Origin: Caprella mutica
Lineage: Eukaryota; Arthropoda; Malacostraca; Amphipoda; Caprellidae
NCBI GenBank assembly: GCA_947561585.1
Contig: CANNZV010000269.1
Coordinates: forward strand, 62,001 to 126,000
Length of the DNA: 64,000 bases
Direction: 5' to 3'
The notes below the pieces were generated by a model. That model did no database searches, had not been told where the DNA came from, and worked only from the letters and a program-made list of their open reading frames with translations. Shown here in pieces: positions 22,368 through 34,069 of the stretch (within the stretch, counting starts at the first letter, position 1; the number at the start of each line of letters is the position of its first letter). The position numbers and the translations under genes are program-made.

Positions 22368-24277
22368 TCAACAAAACTCTTCATATTGGGTAGAATCCAA
22401 GTCAGTGAGCAATGTTCCATCTGCGCATGTAGGAGGTGTAGTACTTTTCATCACTTTCGCCATGTTTTCAGGGTTTGTAATAATCCAGGCCAAGTCACAA
22501 CCGCAGTCGAGTGGATTTTCTGCGGAAAATTAGAAGAATATTCAACAGAGGAAGTTAACAGTATCTAATTCATTTAAAGGCATCGCCACTCATTTATATT
22601 AATAGTATAACTTTGCAAGCTTCCTCATTTAAGGGTATATATTTAAACAATATAATTATTAATTTATCACATTTAAATAGACTATTTAAAACTAGACACC
22701 TATTTCGTGTAAACCAAAATGTTTTTTTAGTGTTATCTAAGTGATATTTCCGAAATATAAACTGCCACTCTTCAAATACTGCGATGTGAATTAAGTTAAA
22801 CCCTCGTAATGGAAGGTGATGAGAGATAGAACTGATAAAGAAATTACCGGCAATACTGAGTACATCAATGTAAGGCATCAGGAATTCAAAGACTGAGGCA
22901 TCAATCGTCTTCAAGAGGTTGTTAAAAAAGTAAATACTCAATGAATTCAGTGCTGTGGAAGAGAAAAGAGATATTAGTGTGAAAATTAAATAAAAAAAAT
23001 CTGTACACCATCCAATTGTGAAGTGATTTTCAATATTTTATACTTATGCCAAATGGCGACAATTTGAATTAAGATGAAATGTATTATTCATTTATTATAT
23101 AATTATTCAATGACTTACCTGGTTCTCCATTCAGAGTGAATGCTCCTGGCTCAATTGTCTCCAATCCATTGCTGGTAAAATCATAAAAAAGTCCACTGCT
23201 CGTGATGGGAATGGAGCCATTCTGCAGAATCTTGATGTTGTTGCTACTTAACCATAATTTCCGAAGGTTTGGAATCTCATCGAATGTTCCTATAAGAAAA
23301 ATGAAGTGATAAAAAGTAAATATTAATTTAAAGTTCCAACATATTTTCAAAATATTTCAGTTTTCATTGCCTAATATACTAATCAATCTTCAGCTCAGGT
23401 AGAAATATTTTATTTACTAGAGGAGCTTTTTGGCATCCATGAGCACTCTTTTATTATAACTACTTTCTTCTGATTCGTAAGTTGTAAGTAACTAATGTGC
23501 GTAGTGAAAAAAAAACGTTAATATTATTTAGTTAATTATTAAAGTTTAATTAATATGTATAAATACTCTAAACAAATTTTTTTACTGTTAGTTACTAGCT
23601 CTAATTCTATATTGTGAACATAATCATAGGTATGCAGCATTGACAAACGATTGACTTTTATTATAGTATAAATAATTACCTGGAGTTATTTGAGATATTT
23701 GTCCATACCCAAGATAAAGAAAATATAAACTATCACTGCTAATTGGAGGAACTGATGTCAAATTAGAGCCATGCATGGAAAAATCGGTTATCTTGTCACT
23801 GAGTGGAGGAGGAGGGAATACCAGAGATGACAGTTGTGAATCATAAAATCTAACACTCGCAAGATTTGAAGAGGAACATGACTGGTAGAACTCATCAGTG
23901 ACTTCTACCAGTGATGGGAATGGTCCTAAAGACAGTTCGAACTGTAGGAACTTCACATATCCGCAAGTGAAATTAAGAGCTGTTAGAGAAAAAGAGGAGG
24001 ACATTGTGAACCGGTAGAAGTCATTCACAGGGAAATCTTTGGCCAAGATTTTGGCAAGTTCTTCGTCAGAAGTTACGTAAGTACAGCTCAGAGTTAGTGT
24101 GTCATAATCCGAATCGTAACTACAGACACACGGTGCAATGTCTGCTGCATCAGGACATGGGTAATCTCGAGGTTGTAGGAGATTGGTGTCATTGACGTTA
24201 AATTCAGTTAAGGTTTCACCGGCACTAAGAGAATTAATACTTGACAGAACAAGTAATGGGATGATGAAGTTAAACAT
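22368..24277 (-). CDS. secreted LRR protein, oplophorus-luciferin 2-monooxygenase non-catalytic-subunit-like (gene B)
   Basis: Four exons: 24277-23680, 23289-23119, 22952-22848 and 22519-22368, giving 341 aa. Exons 1-3 have exactly the same lengths as in gene A (598, 171, 105 nt) and all introns are phase 1 with GT-AG ends. The first 30 residues are identical to gene A. Then come the Cys cap (CPDAADIAPCVCSYDS), LRR strands (LNSLSIYFFNN, DVLSIAGN) and the C-terminal cap NPLDCGCDLAWII ... TCADGT ... FC, two codons longer than in A. Substitutions are concentrated at the exposed x positions of LxxLxIxxN strands, while intron sequence is close to identical. Family and role as for gene A; function as a recognition protein is inference. 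No break is seen. Confidence 0.88.
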
Positions 24278-24318
24278 GTTGATAATACCACTGTCGCAGA
24301 TAGAGCAACGGTGCTATC

Positions 24319-24325
24319 CTTTATA
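24319..24325 (-). promoter_or_regulatory. TATA box of LRR gene B
   Basis: TATAAAG on the minus strand, 42-48 nt before the ATG, in a flank of about 300 bp conserved with gene A (24280-24600 versus 16001-16325). Both copies therefore kept the same promoter. Confidence 0.65.
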
Positions 24326-24609
24326 AGTCTTATCGAAGAGCAGATTGTCCCTTTCTCACGTTTGCACGATAACAATTATTATATGCATCATGTGATATCT
24401 TCTTGGACTAAGTTAGTCAGATTATGAGGTTTTGCCAACATAACATCATTGTTTCTATGCGATATCGAGAGCTAGAGAAGAGAGTGATGCTATGAGGTTA
24501 ATGAAATAGTAATGTTCCATTGCTAGGTTCTCATACTCATTTCTTTTCTGAACTAATTCGATAATTCTTTAGTCACATTTCAGAGAGTTTATTCAACTCA
24601 AACAATCCA

Positions 24610-25503
24610 TTTACCTCCCTTCAATGCAATGTCCCCTCCATTCACCTCCCGTCAATGCAATGTCCCCTCCATTCACCTCCCATCAATGCAATATCCCCTC
24701 CATTCACATCCCATCAATGCAATGTCCCCTCCATTCACCTCCCATCAATGAAATGTCCCATCCATTCACATCCCATCAATGCAATGTCCCCTCCATTCAC
24801 CTCCCATAAATGCAATGTCCCCTCCATTCACAACCCATCAATGCAATGTCCCCTCCATTCACCTCCCACCAATGCAATGTCCCTTCCATTCACCTCCCAT
24901 CAATGCAATGTCCCCTCCATTCACATCCCATCAAAGCAATGTCCCCTCCATTCACCTCCCATAAATGCAATGTCCCCTCCATTCACAACCCATCAATGCA
25001 ATGTCCCCTCCATTCACATCCCATCACTGCAATGTCCCCTCCATTCACATCCCATCAATGCAATGTCCCCTCCATTCACCTCCCATCCATGCAATGTCCC
25101 CTCCATTCACATCCCATCAATGCAATGTCCCCTCCATTCACCTCCCATCAATGCAATGTCCCCTCCATTCACATCCCATCAATGCAATGTCCCCTCCATT
25201 CACATCCCATCAATGCAATGTCCCCTCCATTCACCTCCCATCAATGCAATGTCCCCTCCATTCACATCCCATCAATGCAATGTCCCCTCCATTCACATCC
25301 CATCAATGCAATGTCCCCTCCATTCACCTCCCATCAATGCAATGTCCCCTCCATTCACCTCCCATCAATGCAATGTCCCCTCCATTCACATCCCATCAAT
25401 GCAATGTCCCCTCCATTCACCTCCCATCAATGCAATGTCCCCTCTATTCACCTCCCATCAATACAATGTCTCCTCCATTCACCTCCCATCAATGCAATGT
25501 CGA
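24610..25503. repeat. 31-bp minisatellite, about 29 units (expanded allele)
   Basis: Unit CCCCTCCATTCACCTCCCAT plus CAATGCAATGT, with CACATCCC and CACCTCCC variants mixed. It occupies the same site as the 4-unit array upstream of gene A. Period 31 leaves three frames open, giving His/Pro-rich repeat translations that I reject as proteins. Confidence 0.97.
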
Positions 25504-26387
25504 TGACTGAGTGTAAATATTGAGTATTATTTCATTCCACATGTGATTTTGACATCAAAATATGCAAGTCATTGGTCAACCATTGGCCAAATTTAAATGA
25601 AGTTCTAAACTCAAAATATTAAATGTTTCATAAAACTAAATGTTTTAAAAATTACAAAATAAATGGATACTATTGGGTTAGTTACGAGTTAGCAGACAGG
25701 ACTACATTTGCGGGCATATTAGGAGAAATATGTTATATAACTCACATTTTATTCGGTAACTAGGATACCTGCAGTATCATGGATACCAAATAAAATGAAC
25801 AAGTGTTAAATAATATTTTGTTCTCATATGACCCTAGCTGCAGAACCATTCTACATCTGGTACTTTATATTTTTCAAAACTAATTTCAGATTTTAGGTTT
25901 TCACTTCATGTAGTTTTTTTTTTTAGTTGAATTTGTAAAACTGAAGTGACATTGAAAATGTACTAAATGAAAAACTAAAAGTTCTCCAGCAACTGTTACT
26001 AATGTAACTAAAAACTAATGCAACTTAAAATTATCAAAGTGAAATGTATACATAAATGCATAACAGTTACTTGGTATGTGATGATATTTAGTAGTTTTAA
26101 TTATTAGAAAAGATATAATTTTAATTTGAAAATCTACGGACACCTGATTCTTACCCAATCTGTTGAAACTGGTAAAGTGTTCACAATCGCAGAGATACAT
26201 TCTTTTGTTCATAATAAATTATTGTAAATATTGGAATTAATCCAAAATTGTTCTCAGAGAATATCCCAAATATCTCCCATATTCTGCAACCTGGGTTATA
26301 ACATTTTTTGTCTCAATCCTACGTCAGACTGTCAACAAATATCGAACCAAGAGTAACAATTTGAAATGTGTAAACGGTAACTTATGT
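25504..26387. other. AT-rich stretch, no gene recognised
   Basis: Includes one isolated GTATCATGGATAC near-palindrome (25774-25786). The part 26035-26340 is the partner of 16500-16815; the part before it has no counterpart in unit A. Confidence 0.5.
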
Positions 26388-26936
26388 ACTGCTGTCTGTA
26401 GTATCAGACACGCTGTCTGTAGTATCAGACACGCTGTCTGTAGTATCAGACACGTACGCTGTCTGTAGTATCAAACACGTAAGCTGTCTGTAGTATCAGA
26501 CACGTAAGCTGTCTATAGTATCAGACACGTACGCTGTCTGTAATATCAGACACGTACGCTGTCTGCAGCATCAGACACGTACGCTGTCTGTAGTATCAGA
26601 CACGTACGCTGTCTGTAGTATCAGACACGTACGCTGTCTGTAGTATCAGACACGTACGCTGTCTGTAGTATCAGACACGTACGCTGTCTGTAGTATCAGA
26701 CACGTACGCTGTCTGCAGTATCAGACACGCTGTCTGCAGTATCAGACACGCTGTCTGCAGTATCAGACACGCTGTCTGTAGTATCAGACACGTACGCTGT
26801 CTGTAGTATCAGACACGTACGCTGTCTGTAGTATCAGACACGCTGTCTGCAGTATCAGACACGCTGTCTGCAGTATCAGACCCGCTGTCTGCAGTATCAG
26901 ACACGCTGTCTGTAGTATCAGACACGTTGTCTGTAG
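26388..26936. repeat. 21/25-bp minisatellite, about 23 units
   Basis: Core GCTGTCTGTAGTATCAGACA followed by CG or by CGTACG; the 4-bp GTAC insertion separates two unit lengths that occur in blocks. GTCTGTAGTATCAGAC is a near-perfect inverted repeat (GTCTG ... CAGAC). Confidence 0.96.
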
Positions 26937-28379
26937 TAGGAATTTACCATAATTTGCTATAATCCGATATGCTTTCTAATTTGAATTTATTTATTTCAAC
27001 ATGCGTTTCCTAAAATTAATAATTTAAAGTATAATATTCGTAATCAGGAGGTTTAATTCAGTCTATAAAGGACAAATAATCCATTTTCAGGATCTTATAA
27101 AAATAGAATAAATTTGGAGGAAATGAAACAAGTAATTAACAGGATTGTAATTACTGAAATTAATGGTATTTCTTTATAAGTAACCCCCAATCGAGCACAC
27201 CAATCGCCAAATGAAACTAATTTAGTGTGGGAATAATTCACTCAAAGTTAATACATTGAAATATCAATTTTTAAAGTTAGTTATATCTTAAATATCGAGT
27301 TAATCAGGTAAATAACCTGAACTTGATTCAATTGCCCTTCAAATCTCAGAAAATACTTCATCATTCGTAAAACGGTCTTCAGATTCGAATTGCTCGTCGA
27401 AATTATGTAGGGAAAAAATGTAGGGAAAAAAGTTTATGTAAAAATAGTTCACAAAAAGCGGAGAAAATGTTATTTTCTATTATTTAAATTATAATGATTT
27501 TTTTAAATGAATAAATTTTGGACCGAATAAAAATTTTCGTATTGCAATAGTTTTAGTTGTATAAAAAAAATTATCAGAATTTGAAGATTAGAACAATTTT
27601 CCAATATAGATATAGGTTTAGTATATAGGACTAGTATTCGAAAGCCAGTTTGAATTTTAAATTATATCTTGTTCTAGAATGTACGAAAACCTGGAAATGC
27701 AGTTGCCACTGTCACAAGTTTAGAATTCAAACCGGTTGATCAAATCCATTGGCTCAAAGTTACGTAATATTGAGATTTCATATTTCTGAATCCTAAGATT
27801 CGAATAACTTGAAAAAAGCGTACAAAATCGAAAAAATGGTCGTAATAAATTTAATAGAACCAATTCTGTAGAATCGTAATCAGGAGTCAGATCAACAAAT
27901 TTCTTCAGGTACCTCGGGTAATTCGAATTTAAGTAAACAGGCAAATGCTTCGAACGCATGGTCGACTTCTGACTGAAAATCTTCCTTTCGGGATATGATG
28001 GACAATTATCAACTCTACCTATAACAGTAATTATTTTAGTAAAATAATAATTTGATTTAAAATAGTTAAATAGGAACTATTTTGTACATCATACCAGGCA
28101 CTATGATGTAATTATTCCATAATACTGTAGTCTAAAAGTGTCACAATATATAGGAAGACTCGATCTGGACATTCTAACACGGTTTTCGAACCCAAAAGTA
28201 GTTTTCGGTACGTTGCAAAGTTTTTTATTTATATTCTAAACTAGTGTACTAGAAATAAAATAGAGTATTTCATTCTCCACTTTCAAAACAGGATCTATAA
28301 AAAACCTAAAAGGAAATTTTAATTTTTCAAGTAGTGAAAGTATTATCTTTTTAAAGTGCGTAGTATAGAGGACAGCGAT

Positions 28380-28500
28380 CTCTCCGGGGAAAGAAAGAGA
28401 GACTAAGGTAAAAATAAAGAGAGAGGAAGAAGAGAGAGAAAGAAAGGGAGAGGAAGAAGGGAGAGAAGAAGGGAGGGAGAGATTCGAGGGTTAGACAGTG
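28380..28500. repeat. purine-rich GAGAGAAAGAAAGGG tract
   Basis: GAAGAGAGAGAAAGAAAGGG and similar, without a strict period. It is related to the blocks at 13.3 and 20.2 kb and marks the far edge of unit B. Confidence 0.75.
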
Positions 28501-29405
28501 ATTCTTGAAGAAATTTGACAGAATGTTTCTCTGTTTCAACAGTAATTATGAGTACAGTATACCTTAGAGAATAAGAAAGTATAAGAGAGGTACATTTGAA
28601 CAGGAAGATCTACAACAGGAAGATCTGTTTCACCTCAACAGAATTCACACGTCAGTCACGACAAACGTCTGGAGGTACGACATCTGTGCAACACTCTGCG
28701 GTAAAGACACCGGCAACATCACTCGTGAGATATTTTGAGTAATGCCTTGTCACTGTTTAAAGTTTTTAAATAATTTAAATAAGAACTAGAAATAGAATAA
28801 GTAAAGTACCTACGTACTCCATTACATGGAAGGCAATAAAGGTAATAACTGCGATAATTATTTGAAGTTTAGAAGCCATAAAGAATTCACTTCAAAGAGT
28901 CTCTATCGTCTAATGCCTAGAGATATGAGAACTGAAAAGATTTAATTGCCGCATTTACATTTGGAGCAGTCGGTGGTAAATAAATTGACGGTAATAGGGT
29001 AGAACCCCCACACTAACCTGACAAAAAGGAATAAAGAACAGTTATTAGAAATAAAAAGTGATGCATGATATTTATTGAAATATATATGATAAGTAGTTGC
29101 CAGAGGTACGATACCAGTAGAGCTTAGGGTTGCCATTTACTCCCATCATTTGGTGTTAGCCCGACTAACAACGGAAATAACTACTACCCCTTACCAATTT
29201 ATTAATAACATTTTCAATTGTTAATAATACAGTTTCCATTACCATCAACAGTTTGATTTCAATCGCTTGCGTTATAAATCGCATTATATGAAAATCAAGT
29301 CACAACTGAAACGCAAAAATTGCAAACAAGTAAAACAGATCAAAGCGAAGGTACCTACAGTTTGACAGAAAACCACATAGAAAACCATAGGCCCTGTATT
29401 CTCTC
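28500..29405. other. no gene recognised
   Basis: Mostly AT-rich. A small ACAGGAAGATCT duplication lies near 28600. No RNA gene or coding exon supported. Confidence 0.45.
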
Positions 29406-29406
29406 C

Positions 29407-29580
29407 TGAAGTTGCCTGTAGATGCCCTGTATTCTCTCTGCCTGTACAGGCCCTGTATTCTCTCTGCCTCTACAGGCCCTGTATTCTCTCTGCCTGTAGA
29501 GGCCCTGTATTCTCTCTGCCTGTACAGGCCCTGTATTGTCTCTGCCTGTACAGGCCCTGTATTGTCTCTGCCTGTAGGTA
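29407..29580. repeat. 26-bp minisatellite, about 7 units
   Basis: Core GGCCCTGTATTCTCTCTGCC followed by TGTACA. Variation TGTACA/TCTACA/TGTAGA. Confidence 0.95.
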
Positions 29581-29995
29581 GGTACATTGAGATGTCATGC
29601 TAGAGTGTCATAACTGCACCTGAGTCAGTACAGGTGATCTATTCACACCTCTGCTCCGTAATTAACCTTCTCCTGCCTTCTGTGCCTTCTACTCACTAAG
29701 AAGGTGAAGGTGAATGGCTTGGTAAGGTGGCAGAAGGTAATCTTCAACTGAAGTCAATAGATCGTAAAACACAAATGTGGTAATAACGAAAAAGATTTCA
29801 TGTACAATCTAAAGTTACACTATTGATTAAATGATTTAGGGGGGAGGGGGAAGAGGTAACTCTAGCAAGTGAAGTAGTTAATTAGTGTGCTATCTGCCAG
29901 GACTCATGGATGCAGAAAAGCTACTGCGTGAATGCAGTCACTTACCAAGGAATGTGACAAAAAGGGACACAAGCACCGGTGGTTGCACTCACGGA

Positions 29996-30565
29996 TGGAA
30001 GAGGAAAATGAAGAGGTGATAGTAAATGAAGCCTACGAGCCTACCTAACACGAAATCTAAGAGGAAAATGAAGAGGTGATAGTAAATGAAGCCTATGAGC
30101 CTACCTAACACGAAATCTAAGAGGAAAATGAAGAGGTGATAGTAAATGAAGCCTACGAGCCTACCTAGCACGAAATCTAAGAGGAAAATGAAGAGGTGAT
30201 AGTAAATGAAGCCTACGAGCCTACTTAACACGAAATCTAAGAGGAAAATGAAGAGGTGATAGTAAATGAAGCCTATGAGCCTACCTAACACGAAATCTAA
30301 GAGGAAAATGAAGAGGTGATAGTAAATGAAGCCTACGAGCCTACCTAACACGAAATCTAAGAGGAAAATGAAGAGGTGATAGTAAATGAAGCCTACGAGT
30401 CTACCTAGCACAAAATCTAAGAGGAAAATGAAGAGGTGATAGTAAATGAAGCCTACGAGTCTACCTAACACGAAATCTAAGAGGAAAATGAAGAGGTGAT
30501 AGTAAATGAAGCTTACGAGTCTACCTAGCACAAAATCTAAGAGGAAAATGAAGAGGTGATAGTAA
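29996..30565. repeat. 60-bp minisatellite, 9.5 units
   Basis: Very homogeneous 60-bp units containing GAGGAAAATGAAGAGGTGAT and GAGCCTACCTAACACGAAAT. Because 60 is a multiple of 3, the minus strand has one 206-codon frame of repeated hydrophobic 20-mers (YHLFIFLLDFVLGRLVGFIY). No signal of codon constraint is evident, so coding is doubtful. Confidence 0.96.
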
Positions 30566-30639
30566 TTATTCAAATTAAAAAGCTCTAATACAAGAGGTAA
30601 TATTTTCAATTAAGTAACGGTACCACAATTTACACTAAA

Positions 30640-30895
30640 ATTTGTTGCTTTCGACAAATTGTTTGTTTCAAACAAAATCTGTTTGTTTCACTAACAACAA
30701 ACTGTTCATTATAATCAATTAACATCAATAACTAATTCGCAATTATGTCTCTGCTCGGTAATGCAGATTATACCCCAAATCCAGTGTCGCGTGTCCCGTC
30801 CTTTCAGTCTAATTAATTAAATCAATTACCCAATAAGTAATTAAAAAGAAAATAAATTAGCATGGTTAGTAATTAGTAATTATCCATTGACTGAA
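30640..30895. other. no gene recognised
   Basis: Contains a TTTGTTTCAAACAAA inverted motif near 30663 and nothing else of note. Confidence 0.45.
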
Positions 30896-30898
30896 ATA

Positions 30899-31660
30899 TT
30901 GAGAGTGTATCTAGATACAGTAGAACTGAGAGTGTATCTAGATACAGTAGAACTGAGAGTGTATCTAGATACAGTAGAACTGAGAGTGTATCTAGATACA
31001 GTAGAACTGAGAGTGTATCTAGATACACTAGGACTGAGAGTGTATCTAGATACAGTAGAACTGAGAGTGTATCTAGATACAGTAGGACTGAGAGTGTATC
31101 TAGATACAGTAGAACTGAGAGTGTATCTATTTAGATACAGTAGAACTGAGAGTGTATCTAGATACAGTAGAACTGAGAGTGTATCTAGATACAGTAGAGC
31201 TGAGAGTGTATCTAGATACAGTAGAACTGAGAGTGTATCTAGATACAGTAGAACTGAGAGTGTATCTAGATACAGTAGAACTGAGAGTGTATCTAGATAC
31301 AGTAGAACTGAGAGTGTATCTATTTAGATACAGTAGAACTGAGAGTGTATCTATTTAGATACAGTATAACTGAGAGTGTATCTAGATACAGTAGAACTGA
31401 GAGTGTATCTAGATACGGTAGAACTGAGAGTGTATCTAGATACGGTAGAACTGAGAGTGTATCTAGATACGGTAGAACTGAGAGTGTATCTAGCTACGGT
31501 AGAACTGAGAGTGTATCTAGATACAGTAGAACTGAGAGTGTATCTAGATACAGTAGAACTGAGAGTGTATCTAGATACAGTGGTACAAAGCAGTATCTAG
31601 ATACAGTGGTACAAAGCAGTATCTAGATACAGTGGTACAAAGCAGTATCTAGATACAGTG
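30899..31660. repeat. 27-bp minisatellite with a 12-bp palindrome, about 28 units
   Basis: Core GTATCTAGATACAGTAGAAC then TGAGAGT. GTATCTAGATAC is a perfect 12-bp palindrome present in most units; a few have TATTTAGATAC or GATACGG. The last units switch to GTGGTACAAAGCA after the same palindrome, so the palindrome outlives the change in flanks. Multiple open frames are repeat artefacts. Confidence 0.97.
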
Positions 31661-31689
31661 GTTATTATACTGTAACATACAATAAATGT

Positions 31690-32130
31690 TCCTCATGCGT
31701 GTTACAATGGGTGTTATTGTAACCCTTATTCTGAGGTACAATAAGTGTTACAATGGGTGTTATTGTAACCCTTATTCTGAGGTACAATAAGGGTTACAAT
31801 GGGTGTTATTGTAACCCTTATTCTGAGGTACAACAAGGGTTACAATGGGTGTTATTGTAACCCTTATTCTGAGGTACAATAAGGGTTACAATGGGTGTTA
31901 TTGTAACCCTTATTCTGAGGTACAATAAGTGTTACAATGGGTGTTATTGTAACCCTTATTCTGAGGTACAATAAGTGTTACAATGGCTGTTATTGTAACC
32001 CTTATTCTGAGGTACAATAAGTGTTACAATGGGTGTTATTGTAACCCTTATTCTGAGGTACAACAAGGGTTACAATGGGTGTTATTGTAACCCTTATTCT
32101 GAGGTACAATAAGGGTTACAATAACCTGTG
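31690..32130. repeat. 46-bp hairpin minisatellite, about 9.5 units
   Basis: Each unit has ATTGTAACCCTTATT, a 9-base spacer CTGAGGTAC, then AATAAGGGTTACAAT: a 15-bp inverted repeat. Some units have AATAAGTGTTACAAT, one mismatch in the stem. Confidence 0.97.
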
Positions 32131-32655
32131 GCTATTTAGTTTTTATTAGTTTCAGTACAAAGGACTTAGTAACTGAAGAAGATGTTATTAGAGGCTTTAG
32201 TAACATTCCCACTCGAAATGGGAATCACTCCATCTCATAATTCCTTTCTCTATTTCTGGAATGCAATTCTTTGACAACTTGGAATTACGTTACCGTTTAG
32301 AAAGTCGGAATGGGAATCTTATCGACTTAGCATCTTTTAAATATTTTCACAATATGAATTTGTTTATTTATTTATTTATTTATTTATTTATTTTAATAGA
32401 TAATTAATTTTATGAGTTCGAGTTACTTTTATTAATTTATAATATTTTAGTATTTTTTTAAATAGGAAAAAATAATCAGGAACCACAAAGTTCAGGAATT
32501 TAAAATGACTGGAATATTCCCAGATGTTCCCTCAGGTGGAACTGGAATCCTTCACAATTCCAAGACTGACGAAAATGTAATTCCTGAATGTCTTTGGAAT
32601 GAAATTAGTTTGGAATAACAACGGGAATGGGAATTCATTTTAACCATAACTACTC
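32131..32655. other. no gene; GGAATTCC-like motifs and a (TTTA)n run
   Basis: A (TTTA)n microsatellite lies at 32358-32394. Frequent GGAAT/ATTCC words (GGAATATTCC, GGAATGGGAAT) recur here, at 6838-6895, at 34495-34680 and in the arrays at 34.7 and 46.5 kb. Confidence 0.5.
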
Positions 32656-32657
32656 AC

Positions 32658-32930
32658 TTTGTGTACCGTGTACTTGGTGTACCGTGTACTTGGTGTACCG
32701 TGTACTTGGTGTACCGTGTACTTGGTGTACCGTGTACTTGGTGTACAGTGTACTTGGTGTACCGTGTACTTGGTGTACCGTGTACTTGGTGTACCGTGTA
32801 CTTGGTGTACCGTGCACTTGGTGTACAGTGTACTTGGTGTACCGTGTACTTGGTGTACCGTGTACTTGGTGTACCGTGTACTTGGTGTACTGTGTACTTG
32901 GTGTACCGTGTACTTGGTGTACCGTGTACT
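32658..32930. repeat. 16-bp minisatellite, about 17 units
   Basis: GTGTACCGTGTACTTG with very few changes (GTACAG, GTGCAC, GTACTG). All frames on both strands are open. Confidence 0.97.
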
Positions 32931-32974
32931 CATTACATTTTTCCCCTCAAGAACACATGGCCTATTGACGTCTT

Positions 32975-33070
32975 TTCCTTGTTATTGTTATCCTTATGGT
33001 TGTTATTGGTGTTATTGTTATCCTTGTTGTTGTTATTGGTGTTATTGTTATCCTTGTTGTTGTTGTTATT
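32975..33070. repeat. about 30-bp TTGTTATTGG repeat, about 3 units
   Basis: GTTATTGGTGTTATTGTTAT and CCTTGTTGTT blocks, starting about 45 bp after the previous array. Confidence 0.9.
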
Positions 33071-33149
33071 TCTGGTGAGGGATATTTGAGGCAAAGGCAA
33101 TAAAAAAAGTCATTAGTGGGCTATGTGCTTATTGTACTGTTGGGGAGAG

Positions 33150-33725
33150 TTCGAATTGTGTCCCTCTGTGTTCGAATCCTGTCCCTCTGTGTTCGAATCC
33201 TGTCCCACTGTGTTCGAATCCTGTCCCACTATGTTCGAATAGTGTCACGCTATGTTCGAATCCTGTCCCACTGTGTTCGAATCCTGTCCCACTGTGTTCG
33301 AATCCCGTCCCTCTGTGTTCGAATCCTGTCCCACTGTGTTCGAATTGTGTCCCACTGTATTTGAATAGTGTCCCACTGTATTCGAATAGTGTTCACTGTA
33401 TTCGAATACTGTCCCACTGTGTTCGAATCCTGTCCCACTGTGTTCGAATCCTGTCCCACTTTGCTCGAATCCTGTCCCACTTTGTTCAAATCCTGTCCCA
33501 CTGTATTCGAATTGTGTCCCACTGTATTTGAATAGTGTCCCACTGTATTCGAATAGTGTCCCACTGTATTCAAATAGTGTCCCACTGTATTCGAATAGTG
33601 TCAAACTATGTTCGAATAGTGTCACACTATGTTCGAATAGTGTCCCTCTATGTTCGAATAGTGTCCCACTATGTTCGAATAGTGTCACACTATGTTCGAA
33701 TACTGCCCCACTGTTCGATTCTTTC
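33150..33725. repeat. 21-bp minisatellite, about 27 units
   Basis: Unit TGTTCGAATCCTGTCCCACT plus one base, with AATAGTG and AATTGTG variants. Each unit has the TTCGAA palindrome. Because 21 is a multiple of 3, four frames remain open across it; I do not call a gene. Confidence 0.97.
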
Positions 33726-33904
33726 CCCACTATCCGAATCCTGCAGGTACCAAGTTTTTCCCATCCAATTTAGTTGAGTATTTGCTCAGGCCGATTTTTT
33801 CGAAAGCGTAACACATTTCATGGCTTTCGACCGACGCTGCAAGAAGATCGAAAAAAGTCGAATTGGTACAGACAACATTCGAAACCTGAGTACTATCTGC
33901 ATTA

Positions 33905-34065
33905 TTTGTCACCAAAGTACCATCAGTGAGAGAAAGATAGAGAAGAGGTAGTCTTTATATTGTTGCTGATGGTACCAGAGAAAGTACCATCAGTGACATG
34001 AATCCTCCATAGGAATACCACTTCATATTGTCACTGATGGCACCAGAGAAAGTACAATCAGTTCA
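33905..34065. repeat. inverted/tandem GTACCATCAG repeat, 3 units
   Basis: AAGTACCATCAGTGA and TGATGGTACCAGAGAAAGTA recur about 70-75 bp apart. CTGATGGTAC ... GTACCATCAG around CAGAGAAA is a 10-bp perfect inverted repeat. Confidence 0.85.
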
Positions 34066-34069
34066 GAAA

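Larger units (their letters stand above)
21905..28400. other. segmental duplication unit B
   Basis: Carries gene B, its promoter, the expanded 31-bp array, an AT-rich block at 26035-26340 matching 16500-16815, a 25-bp array absent from unit A (26388-26936) and a weaker match (26975-28390) to 18990-20200. It ends at the GGAGAGA-rich block near 28400. Confidence 0.8.

Noticed and set aside
29989..30609. 206-codon hydrophobic minus-strand frame that looks like repeated membrane segments
   Set aside because: Entirely within a 60-bp tandem array; A/G-rich complement gives Phe/Leu/Ile codons by composition.
33730..33915. Minus-strand 61-codon frame with protein-like composition after TTCTTGCAG
   Set aside because: Considered as an exon because of the acceptor-like sequence, but it overlaps the end of the 21-bp array and the donor side is weak. 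No family recognised.
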